Shown: piece by piece, positions 43,047 through 51,654 of the stretch | Layout: each line of letters begins with the position of its first letter | How positions within the stretch are numbered: the stretch's first letter is position 1 | NCBI GenBank assembly: GCA_946811185.2 | Contig: OX328106.1 | Span: 47,504,311 to 47,568,310, forward strand | DNA: 64,000 nt | Reading direction: 5' to 3' | Source: Hippopus hippopus | Taxonomy: Eukaryota; Mollusca; Bivalvia; Cardiida; Cardiidae | The notes under the pieces: generated by a model | Seen by the model: only the letters and a program-made list of their open reading frames with translations | Told to the model about the DNA's origin: nothing | The model's database searches: none | Made by a program: the position numbers and the translations under genes

Positions 43047-43100
43047 TTGCCGGTTTTTTCTCACTTCTGCATTATTGTCTTTTCACTCAGAGCTAAAACG

Positions 43101-46100
43101 ATGGGTAAAAGAAAAAGAATAATAACCTATTCAGACAGTGAAAGTGACGATGAGGTGTTTCCACCAATAAAAAAGAAAAAAACTAGACCTTTGAAAGAAG
43201 AAAGTGACGATGAGGTATTTCCATCAATAAAAAAGAAAAAAACTAAACCGTTGAAAGAAGAAAGTGACGATGAGGTGTTTCCACCAACAAAAAAGAAAAA
43301 AACTAAACCGTTGAAAGAAGAAAGTGACGATGAGGTGCTTCCACCAACAAAAAAGAAAAAAACTAAACCGTTGAAAGAAGAAAATGATAGCAACGATGAA
43401 AGTACCAACTCTAACTTAGACATGAAAAGTCTATATGATTTAACAGAAAAGGGTAATAAGAGGTCAAGAAAATTTAAAACAGAATCACATGTGCTGATGA
43501 TGAGTTTTAAGAAATTTGAAGAATTAACACCTCAGAGACTCCTTGGATTATTTGACGATGTTACCCGTGAAATCATTCGAAAGTTAAATGCCAACCCGAC
43601 GGACATGATTAGAATTACCATCAATCATCCTTCGTTGGAAATGGGAATCCATATTCCTTTTTTAGCTGCAGGTCAGTTACAAGGTGAAACTATGCTGAAT
43701 GAAATTGAACGAGTTTTACAATCGAATACAGATTTCGTCTTGAACGATGGATTCATGACATTTGACATCACACATACAATACCACCAAGTGGTAGCGGAA
43801 AACCAAAATATAGATCGTCAGAATTAGATTCAAAGTTTTTTACCCAGAAGAAGCGATCTATTATTCAAATTGACAATCATGACCAACTATGTTTCGCAAG
43901 AGCTGTTGTTGTGGGAATTTGCTACAGTGAGCGTGAAAACACCGAGGCATGGAATAGAAAATGGGATCATATTCGTCATTCAAAATGTTCTCTTCAAAAG
44001 ACTGAAGCTGAGAAATTGTTACATGAAGTTGGAGTTTCACCAACACAGTCTGTAGGAATTGATGAATACAAAAAAATTCAAACATTCTTGTATGAAAAAG
44101 GCTATGTCATTAAAGTTCACCAACAGCATTCAAAAGTGGAAAAAATATTTAAACATCCAGAAGTGAAAGCCAATAGTAAGATCATACATTTGTACTTTCA
44201 TCAAAACCATTATGACTACATCAAATCTATCAAAGGTTTTCTTAGTTGTGCATATTATTGTGAGTTCTGTGATGTGGGTTACTCTAACCGGGAAAGTCAT
44301 GCTTGTTCAAATATCTGTAAAGGTTGTTACCGCAAAGGAAAATGTCCATCAGAATCAAAAGAATATGTTTGCAGTGTTTGCAGTAGACGTTTTTTTAGTG
44401 CTGAATGCTTTGAAAATCACAGAAATGTTCAAGGTAAAGAAAAGAAATCCATTTGTGAATTAGTGAAACTCTGCTCGAAATGCGGTGCACAATATCATGT
44501 CAGAAAGAAAAATCATGTTTGCAATGGAAAGAAAAGGTGTCATATCTGTAAGAGAATTGTTAACTTTTCTCATCAATGCTATATTCAGCCTTACCAAAGT
44601 AAGTTAAACCATGACAGCGATGACGAGACGAGTTCTTCTGTAGTCAAAAAAACACAGTTTATTTTCTTTGATTTTGAATGCAAACAAGACACAGGTGTGC
44701 ACATCCCGAATTATTGTATTGCACACAGAGCGTGTGATGAATGTATCGATAAATCACTTGATTTTCATTGTTCTACATGCAGTGAATTTGAAGAGGGTAG
44801 GGAAGTTATTTTTCAAGGTGAAGAAACTTTGAGTCAATTTTGCAACTGGCTCTTTTCAAAACATCATAAAGGGGTTACGGCTATTGCCCATAATTTCAAA
44901 GGTTATGACGGTCAGTTCATTCTTGACTATATTGTCAAAGTTGGGTTAAAACTTCCAAAAGTGATCATGAATGGAAACAATATTATGAAGTTAGAACTGA
45001 ACGGTGTACGTCTGATCGATTCTTTCAATTTCATGAGTTTTGGTTTGGCAAAATTTCCATCCACCTTTGACCTTCAAGAAATGAAAAAAGGTTACTTTCC
45101 TCACTGGGCAAATACAGATGAATTTTGGAGTTACATCGGACCCTACTTGGATATGTCTTATTACAAACCCGATTCAATGTCTGAAGAGGCTAGGTCAAAA
45201 TTTATAGTTTGGTATAATGACAAAGTTCGAAATGGTGAGGAATTCAATTTTCAGAAGGAGATGGAAATGTACTGTAGGTCAGATGTTGATATCCTCAGAC
45301 GAGGATGTGCTGAATTCAGAAAGCTGTTTATCGAACAGGGTGGTATTTGTCCATTTTTAGAGGCGATTACCATCGCAGATGCCTGTAACAAGGTGTGGCG
45401 AAGCAAATATTTACCAGAAAATCAAATAGCTATCATTTCAAGTAAAGACTCATCCAGACGTCGCTTTTCTATGAAAGCGATACGATGGGTTCAAAGCGTT
45501 GCCCAGGAAAAAGGTATTAATATTCAGCATGCAAAAAATGGTGGTGAAGCTCAAATCGGGAAATATAGTGTAGATGGTTTTCACCATCAAACAAACACTG
45601 TTTATGAATTTCTTGGAGATTTTTATCATGGTTGTCCTGTATGCTATACAGATCGAAAACAGATCAATCCTATTAATGGAAAACCCATGTCTGAATTGTT
45701 CAAATGTACTTTTGAACGTATAGCAGATATCGAAGACATGGGATATAATGTAGTGTACATTTGGGAACACGAATTTGATGCTAAGATGAAGGATAAAGAG
45801 TACAAAAAACTCATTGAAAAGTTATATCCACATTGGGACCCTATCGATCCGAGGGATGGTTTGTCCGGAGGAAGATGTAATGCAATAAAAATTGGATATG
45901 ATGTTGATGAAAAAACCAAAAAGGAAATCAAGTACATCGATATCTGTTCTCTATACCCTTATGTTTGTAAACACAAATCCTACCCTGTAGGTCATCCAGA
46001 AATTTTGTCTACTGAGAATATTGATATGAACAATATTCGCCAATATGAGGGATTAATCAAGTGTAAAGTTTTACCTCCAACTGATTTGTTTCACCCCGTT

Positions 46101-47210
46101 CTCCCAGTTCACTGTAACAACAAAATGATGTTTCCCCTCTGTATGAAATGTGCAGAAGAAAGTTCAAACATTTGTAGACATGGTAAAGAAGAGAGGGCTT
46201 TGGTCGGAACTTGGGTTACTTTTGAATTATTCAAGGCTCTTGACTGCGGTTATCGATTATTGCAAGTGTATGAAATTTGGCATTTCAACTCTGTGTCAGA
46301 TCAGTTCTTTAAACATTATGTGGACAATTTCTTGAAAATTAAGCAAGAAGCCAGTGGTTATCCAGATAGCTGTCAATCAGACTCAGAAAAAGATCAGTTC
46401 GTTTGTGAATATGAGAAGGCAGAAGGTGTTCGTCTTGATCCAAGTTGTATTCAAAAAAATCCTGGGAGAAGATCATTTGCTAAGATTATGTTGAACTGCC
46501 TTTGGGGAAAATTAGCTCAGCGTGAAAAAATGACCCAGACGGAATACATCAGTGATCCGTCTAAATATTTCGAATTAGTCACCAATCCCAATTTCATTGT
46601 AAAGCATGTAGAAATCTTTGACGAGGACTGTTCATTCATCTTGGTTAACTATGAATCAAAGTTGGAACATATTGACACCCATGCTACAGCCAATGTGATA
46701 GTAGGTTCTTACGTAACAGCTTATGCAAGGTTGGAATTGTACAGTGTTCTTGAAAAGTTAAAAGATAGAGTTCTGTATTTCGATACAGATAGTTGTATGT
46801 ACATTCACGACCCTGAATTATGGAATCCCCCTATTATTAACAGCCGGTTAGGAAAATGGAGTGATGAAGAGCCTGCTTGTAAAATTACTCAATTCAGAGG
46901 ACTTGGACCTAAGAATTATGCTTACAAAATGAAAACAAAAGATGGAAAAGAGATAAGCAAATGTAAAGTAAAGGGGGTTACTCTGGATTACAATACAAAA
47001 CAGGTGGTAAATTTCGATACATATTCGAAATGTGCTTTGGATCGTACAGTAGAAATCAAAATTCAGTATGATTGTAGAATTAAAAGACACAGAGATAGAA
47101 CGGTTACCAGTGAACCACAAACAAAAACGTTTCGTTCTGTATACACCAAGAGAGTCATTGTAAATGGTACTGATACTGTACCCTATGGTTATAAAAGCTT
47201 GAGAAAATAA
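43101..47210 (+). CDS. Protein-primed-type family B DNA polymerase (PolB)
   Basis: 1369 residues from the ATG at 43101 (a longer frame starts at 42984, before the TATA box). Residues 14-93 are four 20-residue repeats (ESDDEVFPPIKKKKTKPLKE). Residues 255-375 are OTU-protease-like: Asp261/Cys264 in NHDQLCFARA and His370 in NHYDYI. A Cys-rich zinc region follows (380-480). Exonuclease motifs: Asp524-x-Glu526 (FFDFEC), Asn598..Asp603 (HNFKGYD), Tyr724-x3-Asp728. Residues 815-900 (YEFLGDFYHGCPVCY .. IWEHEF) resemble a Vsr-type nuclease. Polymerase motifs: A at Asp947 (DICSLYP), B at Lys1128/Asn1132, C at Asp1228/Asp1230 (YFDTDS), KxY at 1271. All catalytic residues are present, so it looks active. 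It is followed after 80 bp by the 218-residue gene. PolB of this type is the core replicase of Polintons, adintoviruses and bidnaviruses. Confidence 0.92.
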   Translation: MGKRKRIITYSDSESDDEVFPPIKKKKTRPLKEESDDEVFPSIKKKKTKPLKEESDDEVFPPTKKKKTKPLKEESDDEVLPPTKKKKTKPLKEENDSNDESTNSNLDMKSLYDLTEKGNKRSRKFKTESHVLMMSFKKFEELTPQRLLGLFDDVTREIIRKLNANPTDMIRITINHPSLEMGIHIPFLAAGQLQGETMLNEIERVLQSNTDFVLNDGFMTFDITHTIPPSGSGKPKYRSSELDSKFFTQKKRSIIQIDNHDQLCFARAVVVGICYSERENTEAWNRKWDHIRHSKCSLQKTEAEKLLHEVGVSPTQSVGIDEYKKIQTFLYEKGYVIKVHQQHSKVEKIFKHPEVKANSKIIHLYFHQNHYDYIKSIKGFLSCAYYCEFCDVGYSNRESHACSNICKGCYRKGKCPSESKEYVCSVCSRRFFSAECFENHRNVQGKEKKSICELVKLCSKCGAQYHVRKKNHVCNGKKRCHICKRIVNFSHQCYIQPYQSKLNHDSDDETSSSVVKKTQFIFFDFECKQDTGVHIPNYCIAHRACDECIDKSLDFHCSTCSEFEEGREVIFQGEETLSQFCNWLFSKHHKGVTAIAHNFKGYDGQFILDYIVKVGLKLPKVIMNGNNIMKLELNGVRLIDSFNFMSFGLAKFPSTFDLQEMKKGYFPHWANTDEFWSYIGPYLDMSYYKPDSMSEEARSKFIVWYNDKVRNGEEFNFQKEMEMYCRSDVDILRRGCAEFRKLFIEQGGICPFLEAITIADACNKVWRSKYLPENQIAIISSKDSSRRRFSMKAIRWVQSVAQEKGINIQHAKNGGEAQIGKYSVDGFHHQTNTVYEFLGDFYHGCPVCYTDRKQINPINGKPMSELFKCTFERIADIEDMGYNVVYIWEHEFDAKMKDKEYKKLIEKLYPHWDPIDPRDGLSGGRCNAIKIGYDVDEKTKKEIKYIDICSLYPYVCKHKSYPVGHPEILSTENIDMNNIRQYEGLIKCKVLPPTDLFHPVLPVHCNNKMMFPLCMKCAEESSNICRHGKEERALVGTWVTFELFKALDCGYRLLQVYEIWHFNSVSDQFFKHYVDNFLKIKQEASGYPDSCQSDSEKDQFVCEYEKAEGVRLDPSCIQKNPGRRSFAKIMLNCLWGKLAQREKMTQTEYISDPSKYFELVTNPNFIVKHVEIFDEDCSFILVNYESKLEHIDTHATANVIVGSYVTAYARLELYSVLEKLKDRVLYFDTDSCMYIHDPELWNPPIINSRLGKWSDEEPACKITQFRGLGPKNYAYKMKTKDGKEISKCKVKGVTLDYNTKQVVNFDTYSKCALDRTVEIKIQYDCRIKRHRDRTVTSEPQTKTFRSVYTKRVIVNGTDTVPYGYKSLRK
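43140..43379 (+). repeat. 60-bp tandem repeat in the PolB N terminus
   Basis: Four consecutive 60-bp units, over 90 % alike, encode alternating acidic (ESDDEV) and basic (KKKKT.PLKE) 20-residue repeats. The basic runs could be nuclear localisation signals. Copy number is likely to vary between individuals (inference). Confidence 0.9.
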
Positions 47211-47290
47211 TTTCATATCACATTGTTGTGTACCAATCACTCAAAGTAAGTCGGGGAAAAATATTAGCCGCTGGTCAAAAAATAACAATC

Positions 47291-47947
47291 ATGTTGCCGC
47301 TACCAATAGAACTACGTGAAAAAATTTATGGAGAATTTGTTCGACAGCATACGCTTGATGAACGAACACAGCTTAACATTAAATTTTTCTGTGTGAAAAT
47401 TTGGATCGGAAAATTGTTTAAGTGGATTGCAAAAGGAGAAAAGTCCTACAAAGTGTATGCTATATTCAACTTTATTGCAACGATGGTGGACGATTCGGGG
47501 CTGGATCTCGTTCTCAAGACTTATTTAGCAGATAGCTGTATGAAAGACAATGTTATTAGTAAGCTGTTTAGATCCACAAGCCGATGGACATTTTTTATCA
47601 TAGGAACACCAGAAGAAAGTTTTCTTAACGTTGTGAAAATGAAATCAGTTCTATTTGACTTTTACTTACGCTACAAAAAAGGATCTGTTCATGATTCCTA
47701 CGGAGAATCAAAGGAAACCATGTCAGGGTATATTCTATTTGATAGAGATGTTACAGAAGAAGTAGTGAATTCAACTCTTTCAACAAAAGACGCTTATAGA
47801 CATGTTGCTCCATTCATAGGACTACGAGATTTCGACGATATGGACAGTGAGTATACAATGTTTTTTGGGTATGACCAATTACATAAAGACATTACGGAAT
47901 ATGAAAACAAACGTGAAACTCGTGGTATTTGCGAATTTGCATTATAA
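47291..47947 (+). CDS. 218-residue protein of unknown function, possible F-box-like start
   Basis: From the ATG at 47291 (the in-frame extension to 47228 begins with GTG). The N terminus MLPLPIELREKIYGEFV has the spacing of an F-box core (LPxEL..KI...). That motif is short, and the assignment is a guess. The rest is a mixed helical protein (FCVKIWIGKLFKWIAKGEKS, FLNVVKMKSVLFDFYLRYKK) with an acidic C-terminal third (DFDDMDSEYTMFFGYDQ). It follows PolB by 80 bp and may be co-transcribed. Its last ~18 codons lie within the inverted arm. AATAAA signals follow at 48453-48473. Confidence 0.7.
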   Translation: MLPLPIELREKIYGEFVRQHTLDERTQLNIKFFCVKIWIGKLFKWIAKGEKSYKVYAIFNFIATMVDDSGLDLVLKTYLADSCMKDNVISKLFRSTSRWTFFIIGTPEESFLNVVKMKSVLFDFYLRYKKGSVHDSYGESKETMSGYILFDRDVTEEVVNSTLSTKDAYRHVAPFIGLRDFDDMDSEYTMFFGYDQLHKDITEYENKRETRGICEFAL

Positions 47948-47961
47948 AAATTTGTTATATA

Positions 47962-48450
47962 CTGTTTTTTGCGATTAATTCATTGTAAAATAATTCATTG
48001 CAAAAAATAATTCAGTGTGTTTTTTCATCGTGATCAAATCGTTGTGAATAATTCATTGCGAAAAAATAATTCAGTGTGTTTTTTTTTTCATCGTGATCAA
48101 ATCGTTGTGAATAATTCATTGTGAAAAAAATATTTCAGTGCGATTTTTTCATTGTTATCAAATCGTTGTGAATAATTCATTGTGAAAAAATATTTCAGTG
48201 CGATTTTTTCATTGTTAAGAAAATGTTTTTTCATTGTCAAGAAATTTTTTATGATGCATTGCAAAAAATGATTGCTTGTGATTTTTTTAGTTGTTAAGAA
48301 ATTTTTTTCATTGTCAAGAAATTTTTTTATGATGCATTGCAAAAAAATGTTTGCTTGTGATTTTTTTCATTGTCAAGAAATTTTTTTCATTGTCAAGAAA
48401 TTTTTTATGATGCATTGCAAAAAAATGTTTCAATGTTTAGTTCTGTTCAG
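47962..48450. repeat. AT-rich tandem repeats in the arm, right
   Basis: Mirror of 40020-40505. Forms the 3' UTR of the 218-residue gene. Confidence 0.75.
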
Positions 48451-48452
48451 TA

Positions 48453-48473
48453 AATAAAAGTTCAATAAATAAA
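48453..48473 (+). terminator. Poly(A) signals for PolB/218-residue transcripts
   Basis: AATAAA occurs at 48453, 48464 and 48468 after the AT-rich repeats. No histone-type stem-loop lies between 47947 and here. Confidence 0.6.
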
Positions 48474-48714
48474 AGTTCAAAAACAATAGAGTTCTTCATT
48501 CTGTTTTCCCCAAAAGACTTGTTCTGGTTACATTTTTCCATACAACGTCTCATGACTGTTAGTTAAACTCTAGTTTTTCTTACCCGAAAAAAGAAAATGT
48601 AACAAACCTATGGATTGGGTAACAATAAATCCCCCCCGAACAAGAAAATGTAACAAACCCACGGGTTGGTCAACAATAAAACAATTAGTATTAGAAAAAA
48701 CAACGGTGAATCTG

Positions 48715-48830
48715 ATTGGATAACATTAATTTGGAACCAAAACAGCATGAAACGTAGCATGGAAAAAATGTATGTGCTTTCTGCCAGGTCCGAACTCTTT
48801 AAAAATTTCAATCCTCCTTAAACGTATAAA
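48715..48830 (+). promoter_or_regulatory. TATA promoter of the 88-residue gene, right
   Basis: ATTGG (48715-48719) and TATAAA (48825-48830), 93 bp before the ATG. No CRE or E2F site. Confidence 0.65.
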
Positions 48831-48922
48831 GTCCAGCGTTATTTTCATACATTCACCATTTCTTTGATTCTCAGCTAACGATCACTTCGAAAGCAGTGTC
48901 AATATTAGGAAACATTATCAAT

Positions 48923-49189
48923 ATGGAGGAGGTAAATCATCAACTACGTGAGGCTCTCCGAGAGTATCTAAATGCAGGGCAGCAGTTATTGCAACTAACC
49001 ACTCGTCTCGTAGGAGAGGAGGAACAAAACCAACTGCAACGTATAACACAGCCATACAAAGATCTCGGCGAAAGATTAGTTCAGCTATTATTAAAGACAA
49101 CACCGGATATCATTTTGGTTGATATCGAGTTCGGGAGGAAGATTACAGCATGCCCCATTTGCCAAGCGAATTTCGGGTGTTGCCATTAG
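48923..49189 (+). CDS. Helical small protein with CPxC..GCCH tail, right copy
   Basis: 88 residues, the same sequence as the left-arm copy. The first in-frame ATG is 48923. The stem-loop AGCCCTTTTCAGGGCT follows 33 bp after the stop. Although its promoter lacks the E2F/CRE pair, its 3' end is of the histone type. Confidence 0.7.
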   Translation: MEEVNHQLREALREYLNAGQQLLQLTTRLVGEEEQNQLQRITQPYKDLGERLVQLLLKTTPDIILVDIEFGRKITACPICQANFGCCH

Positions 49190-49221
49190 AACTGGAAAAA
49201 ACACAGCCTCCAAAACAAAAC

Positions 49222-49237
49222 AGCCCTTTTCAGGGCT
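49222..49237 (+). terminator. Histone-type stem-loop after the 88-residue gene, right
   Basis: AGCCCTTTTCAGGGCT, preceded by AAAACAAAAC and followed by ACCCATCTACCACGAAAG. This is the copy closest to the metazoan consensus, including ACCCA after the stem. Confidence 0.8.
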
Positions 49238-49505
49238 ACCCATCTACCACGAAAGTTCTATCTTTCTTTAAATTGTCATTTCTTCAAATTGTCAAACTTC
49301 TTTCTTTTAGAAGAGTTACACTGCAAAGATTCACAATCAAAAAAGTCATAGATTAGCCAAACTCTAGTTTTTTCTAACCCGATCAAGAAAATGTAACAAC
49401 CCCACGGATTGGTCAACAATAAAATCCCCGAACAAGAAAATGTAACAAACCCACGGGTTGGTCATCAATAAAACATTTAGTATTAGAAATAAAACGCTGA
49501 ATCTG

Positions 49506-49619
49506 ATTGGATAACATTAATTTTTGGAGCCAAAACAGCATGAAACGCCGACGCGGGAAAAACATAGGAGAAAATGACGTCATGGGTCAACTAGTTCAAT
49601 CCGTCTGAAAAGCTATAAA
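49506..49619 (+). promoter_or_regulatory. E2F/CRE/TATA promoter of the 104-residue gene
   Basis: ATTGG (49506-49510), GCGGGAAA (49553-49560), TGACGTCA (49575-49582), TATAAA (49614-49619). CRE-TATA gap is 31 bp. The ATG is 39 bp after the TATA box, so the leader is very short. Confidence 0.75.
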
Positions 49620-49657
49620 TCTCGGTGATTTATTTTCCAAGCATTTCATTTTTCACA

Positions 49658-49972
49658 ATGGCTTCAAGACAATCACCAGTCGTCACTTGGATGGATACTG
49701 AGCGAAAGTTAATAAGAGCAAGGAGACAAATCGTCTTACTTAAACAACGCCTAGCTGCAGTGAGAAGACGATACGAGAGGGCTGAGCTTGCTAATAACAG
49801 GCTGTTCTGTTATAACCTTCGGATGAAGGAACTCATTATTGAGGGCATGCTTGAGATGTATTTTCAGTATGTTATTTTAAAAACTGAGCAGGTGACCCGT
49901 CTTTTCCGTGCGCAAATCGCCACTGAAAGGAGTGAGTCAGACAGTGAATCAACTGATGCTGATACTGAATAA
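49658..49972 (+). CDS. Basic coiled-coil protein with acidic tail (right arm only)
   Basis: 104 residues from the ATG at 49658 (MASRQSPVVTW). The frame extends upstream to 49625 but would start on the TATA-proximal side. An arginine-rich amphipathic helix (ERKLIRARRQIVLLKQRLAA VRRRYERAEL) is followed by a hydrophobic helix (LIIEGMLEMYFQYVILKTEQ). A Ser/Asp/Glu tail ends the protein (ERSESDSESTDADTE). A small nucleic-acid-binding or virion protein is conceivable; no family is recognised. No counterpart exists in the left arm. Confidence 0.7.
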   Translation: MASRQSPVVTWMDTERKLIRARRQIVLLKQRLAAVRRRYERAELANNRLFCYNLRMKELIIEGMLEMYFQYVILKTEQVTRLFRAQIATERSESDSESTDADTE

Positions 49973-50003
49973 ACATTTTCATAAAATCAGCTCTTCTCAA
50001 AAC

Positions 50004-50019
50004 AGCCCTTTTCAGGGCT
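50004..50019 (+). terminator. Histone-type stem-loop after the 104-residue gene
   Basis: AGCCCTTTTCAGGGCT, 31 bp after the stop codon, followed by AACCATCTACCACGAAAG. Confidence 0.78.
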
Positions 50020-50109
50020 AACCATCTACCACGAAAGTTCTATCTTTCTTCAAATTGTCATTTCTTCAAATTGTCAATCTTCTTTCTTTTAGAAGAGTTA
50101 CACTGCAAA

Positions 50110-50545
50110 GACTCACACTCCAGAGAGTTACACTCCAAAGAGTAAAAAATCATTCATAGATGCAGAAAAAGACTAAGCCCAACTCAATGTCCAGACATTT
50201 AGAAAAAAATTCATTCATAGAATAAAAAAAGCTAAGTCCAACCCAGTGTTCAGTCTTTTAGAGAGAAAAAATCATACATAGGTGAAGAAAAAACTAAGTC
50301 CAACTCAATGATCAGGCTTTTAGAAAGAGAAAAAATCATTCATAGATGTAAAAAAGACTAAGTTCAACTCAATGGTCAGACATTTAGAAATCATACATAG
50401 GGTAAAAAAAAGTCTAAGTTCAACTCAGTGCTCAGACATTTAGAAATCATTTATAGTGTAAAAAAATCTAAGTTCAACTCAGCGATATAGGGACAAATTC
50501 CATTTAGAGAGAAAAAATCATTCATAGGATGAAAAAACTAAAAAG
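50110..50545. repeat. Tandem repeat block in the extra cassette (CTAAGTCCAACTCAATG)
   Basis: About six copies of a ~60-bp unit with AGAAAAAATCATTCATAG, an A run and CTAAGT(C/T)CAACTCA(A/G)TG. It is the same family as 51940-52440 and lies between two gene cassettes. Confidence 0.75.
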
Positions 50546-50559
50546 TGATCCATTACACA

Positions 50560-50565
50560 TATAAA
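50560..50565 (+). promoter_or_regulatory. TATA box of the 46-residue gene
   Basis: TATAAA in ACATATAAAACAC, 70 bp before the ATG at 50635. No E2F or CRE site nearby. Confidence 0.5.
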
Positions 50566-50634
50566 ACACTAAACTCTTGATTATTTTTCTCATTCACCAT
50601 TAACTTTTTGTAAAACCTGAGCCAGTATCGTACA

Positions 50635-50775
50635 ATGTTTGGATTAACATTTTTTCTCTTATTGCTCTTCTGGTTAGAAGAAAGAGAACGTTTCAGATAT
50701 ATCAGACATGAAATTGAACATCTGATGCAAATGCTAGATAAAATGGAATCAATCAAAAGAAAGAGAGGGGTATAA
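50635..50775 (+). CDS. 46-residue micro-protein with membrane segment (right arm only)
   Basis: ATG at 50635, TAA ending at 50775. The N terminus FGLTFFLLLLFWL is a single hydrophobic segment long enough for a signal anchor. It is followed by a charged amphipathic helix (EERERFRYIRHEIEHLMQ) and a basic end (KRKRGV). The gene is supported by a TATA box, a compact leader and, 24 bp after the stop, a histone-type stem-loop with changed but still pairing bases. A small viral-type membrane protein is a fair guess, not a conclusion. Confidence 0.55.
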   Translation: MFGLTFFLLLLFWLEERERFRYIRHEIEHLMQMLDKMESIKRKRGV

Positions 50776-50799
50776 AAAAGTGCATTCTGTACAAAAAGC

Positions 50800-50815
50800 A
50801 ACTCTTTTCAGGGTT
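50800..50815 (+). terminator. Variant histone-type stem-loop after the 46-residue gene
   Basis: AACTCTTTTCAGGGTT. Relative to AGCCCT/AGGGCT the second pair has become A-T (G to A matched by C to T). The fourth is now T-G, a wobble pair. The TTTC loop is unchanged. Pairing is kept while sequence changes, which is evidence for function. Confidence 0.65.
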
Positions 50816-51034
50816 AGCTATCTTAAATAATCATCTTTCTTTTCATTTTATCAGAAGACTCATAATCAAAAAAAGTCATAGGTTAGTTAAACTCTAGTTT
50901 TTCTAACCCGATCAAGAAAATGTAACAACCCCACGGATTGGTCAACAATAAAATCCCCGAACAAGAAAATGTAACAAACCCACGGGTTGGTCATCAATAA
51001 AACATTTAGTATTAGAAATAAAACGCTGATTCTG

Positions 51035-51148
51035 ATTGGATAACATTAATTTTTGGAGCCAAAACAGCATGAAACGCCGACGCGGGAAAAACATAGGAGA
51101 AAATGACGTCATGGGTCAACTAGTTCAATCCGTCTGAAAACCTATAAA
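51035..51148 (+). promoter_or_regulatory. E2F/CRE/TATA promoter of the 77-residue gene, right
   Basis: ATTGG (51035-51039), GCGGGAAA (51082-51089), TGACGTCA (51104-51111), TATAAA (51143-51148); CRE-TATA gap 31 bp. Nearly identical to 49506-49619. Confidence 0.75.
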
Positions 51149-51199
51149 ACCCAGTGTCATTTCCCGCACATCGTTCATTCTCTTCGACTTGTAGACAAC

Positions 51200-51433
51200 A
51201 TGGAGTGTGGTTTAAGAGACATGGATTTTTGGGACCTTGCCCAGCTATCATCCAGAAAAAAGATGGACGACAAGAAGAAGGAGTTCGTCGTACCCCAGAC
51301 CGAGTGCTGGGATGATGACAACAAGCCAGCGTTCTCGCTAAACTTCAACCTGGATGAACGGGAGTTGAAGAGGGTAAAGAGGCGGGCAGCAAGTAGCTGT
51401 CCAGCCTGCAGAAAGGTTGGAGGTTGTGCTTAA
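51200..51433 (+). CDS. Small charged protein with CPxC..GC tail, right copy
   Basis: 77 residues, identical in sequence to the left-arm copy at 38801-38568. The identity of the protein in both arms shows recent copying or gene conversion between the arms. Same promoter and 3' stem-loop arrangement. Confidence 0.75.
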   Translation: MECGLRDMDFWDLAQLSSRKKMDDKKKEFVVPQTECWDDDNKPAFSLNFNLDERELKRVKRRAASSCPACRKVGGCA

Positions 51434-51478
51434 AAACACAACCTCCAAAACCAGCTCCCTTTTAGGGACACCCCAAAC

Positions 51479-51494
51479 AGCCCTTTTCAGGGCT
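51479..51494 (+). terminator. Histone-type stem-loop after the 77-residue gene, right
   Basis: AGCCCTTTTCAGGGCT followed by AACCATCTACCACGGAAG. A weaker hairpin, CTCCCTTTTAGGGA, lies just upstream at about 51455-51468 and looks like a decayed second copy. Confidence 0.75.
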
Positions 51495-51654
51495 AACCAT
51501 CTACCACGGAAGATCTACCTTTCTTCAAATTGTCAGACGTAAGTTCTATCTTTTCTTCAAATTGTCATTTCTTCAAATTGTCAGACGAAAGTTCTACCTT
51601 CAAGCTGTTAGACGAAAGTTCTATCTTCAAATTGTCATTTCTTCAAATTGTCAC

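Noticed and set aside
42984..43100. N-terminal extension of PolB
   Set aside because: Its ATG lies upstream of the TATATAAA box at 43039-43046, so it would not be in the mRNA. The ATG at 43101 fits a normal leader.
43127..43423. 98-codon minus-strand frame opposite PolB
   Set aside because: Antisense of the 60-bp coding repeats; it merely mirrors their low complexity.
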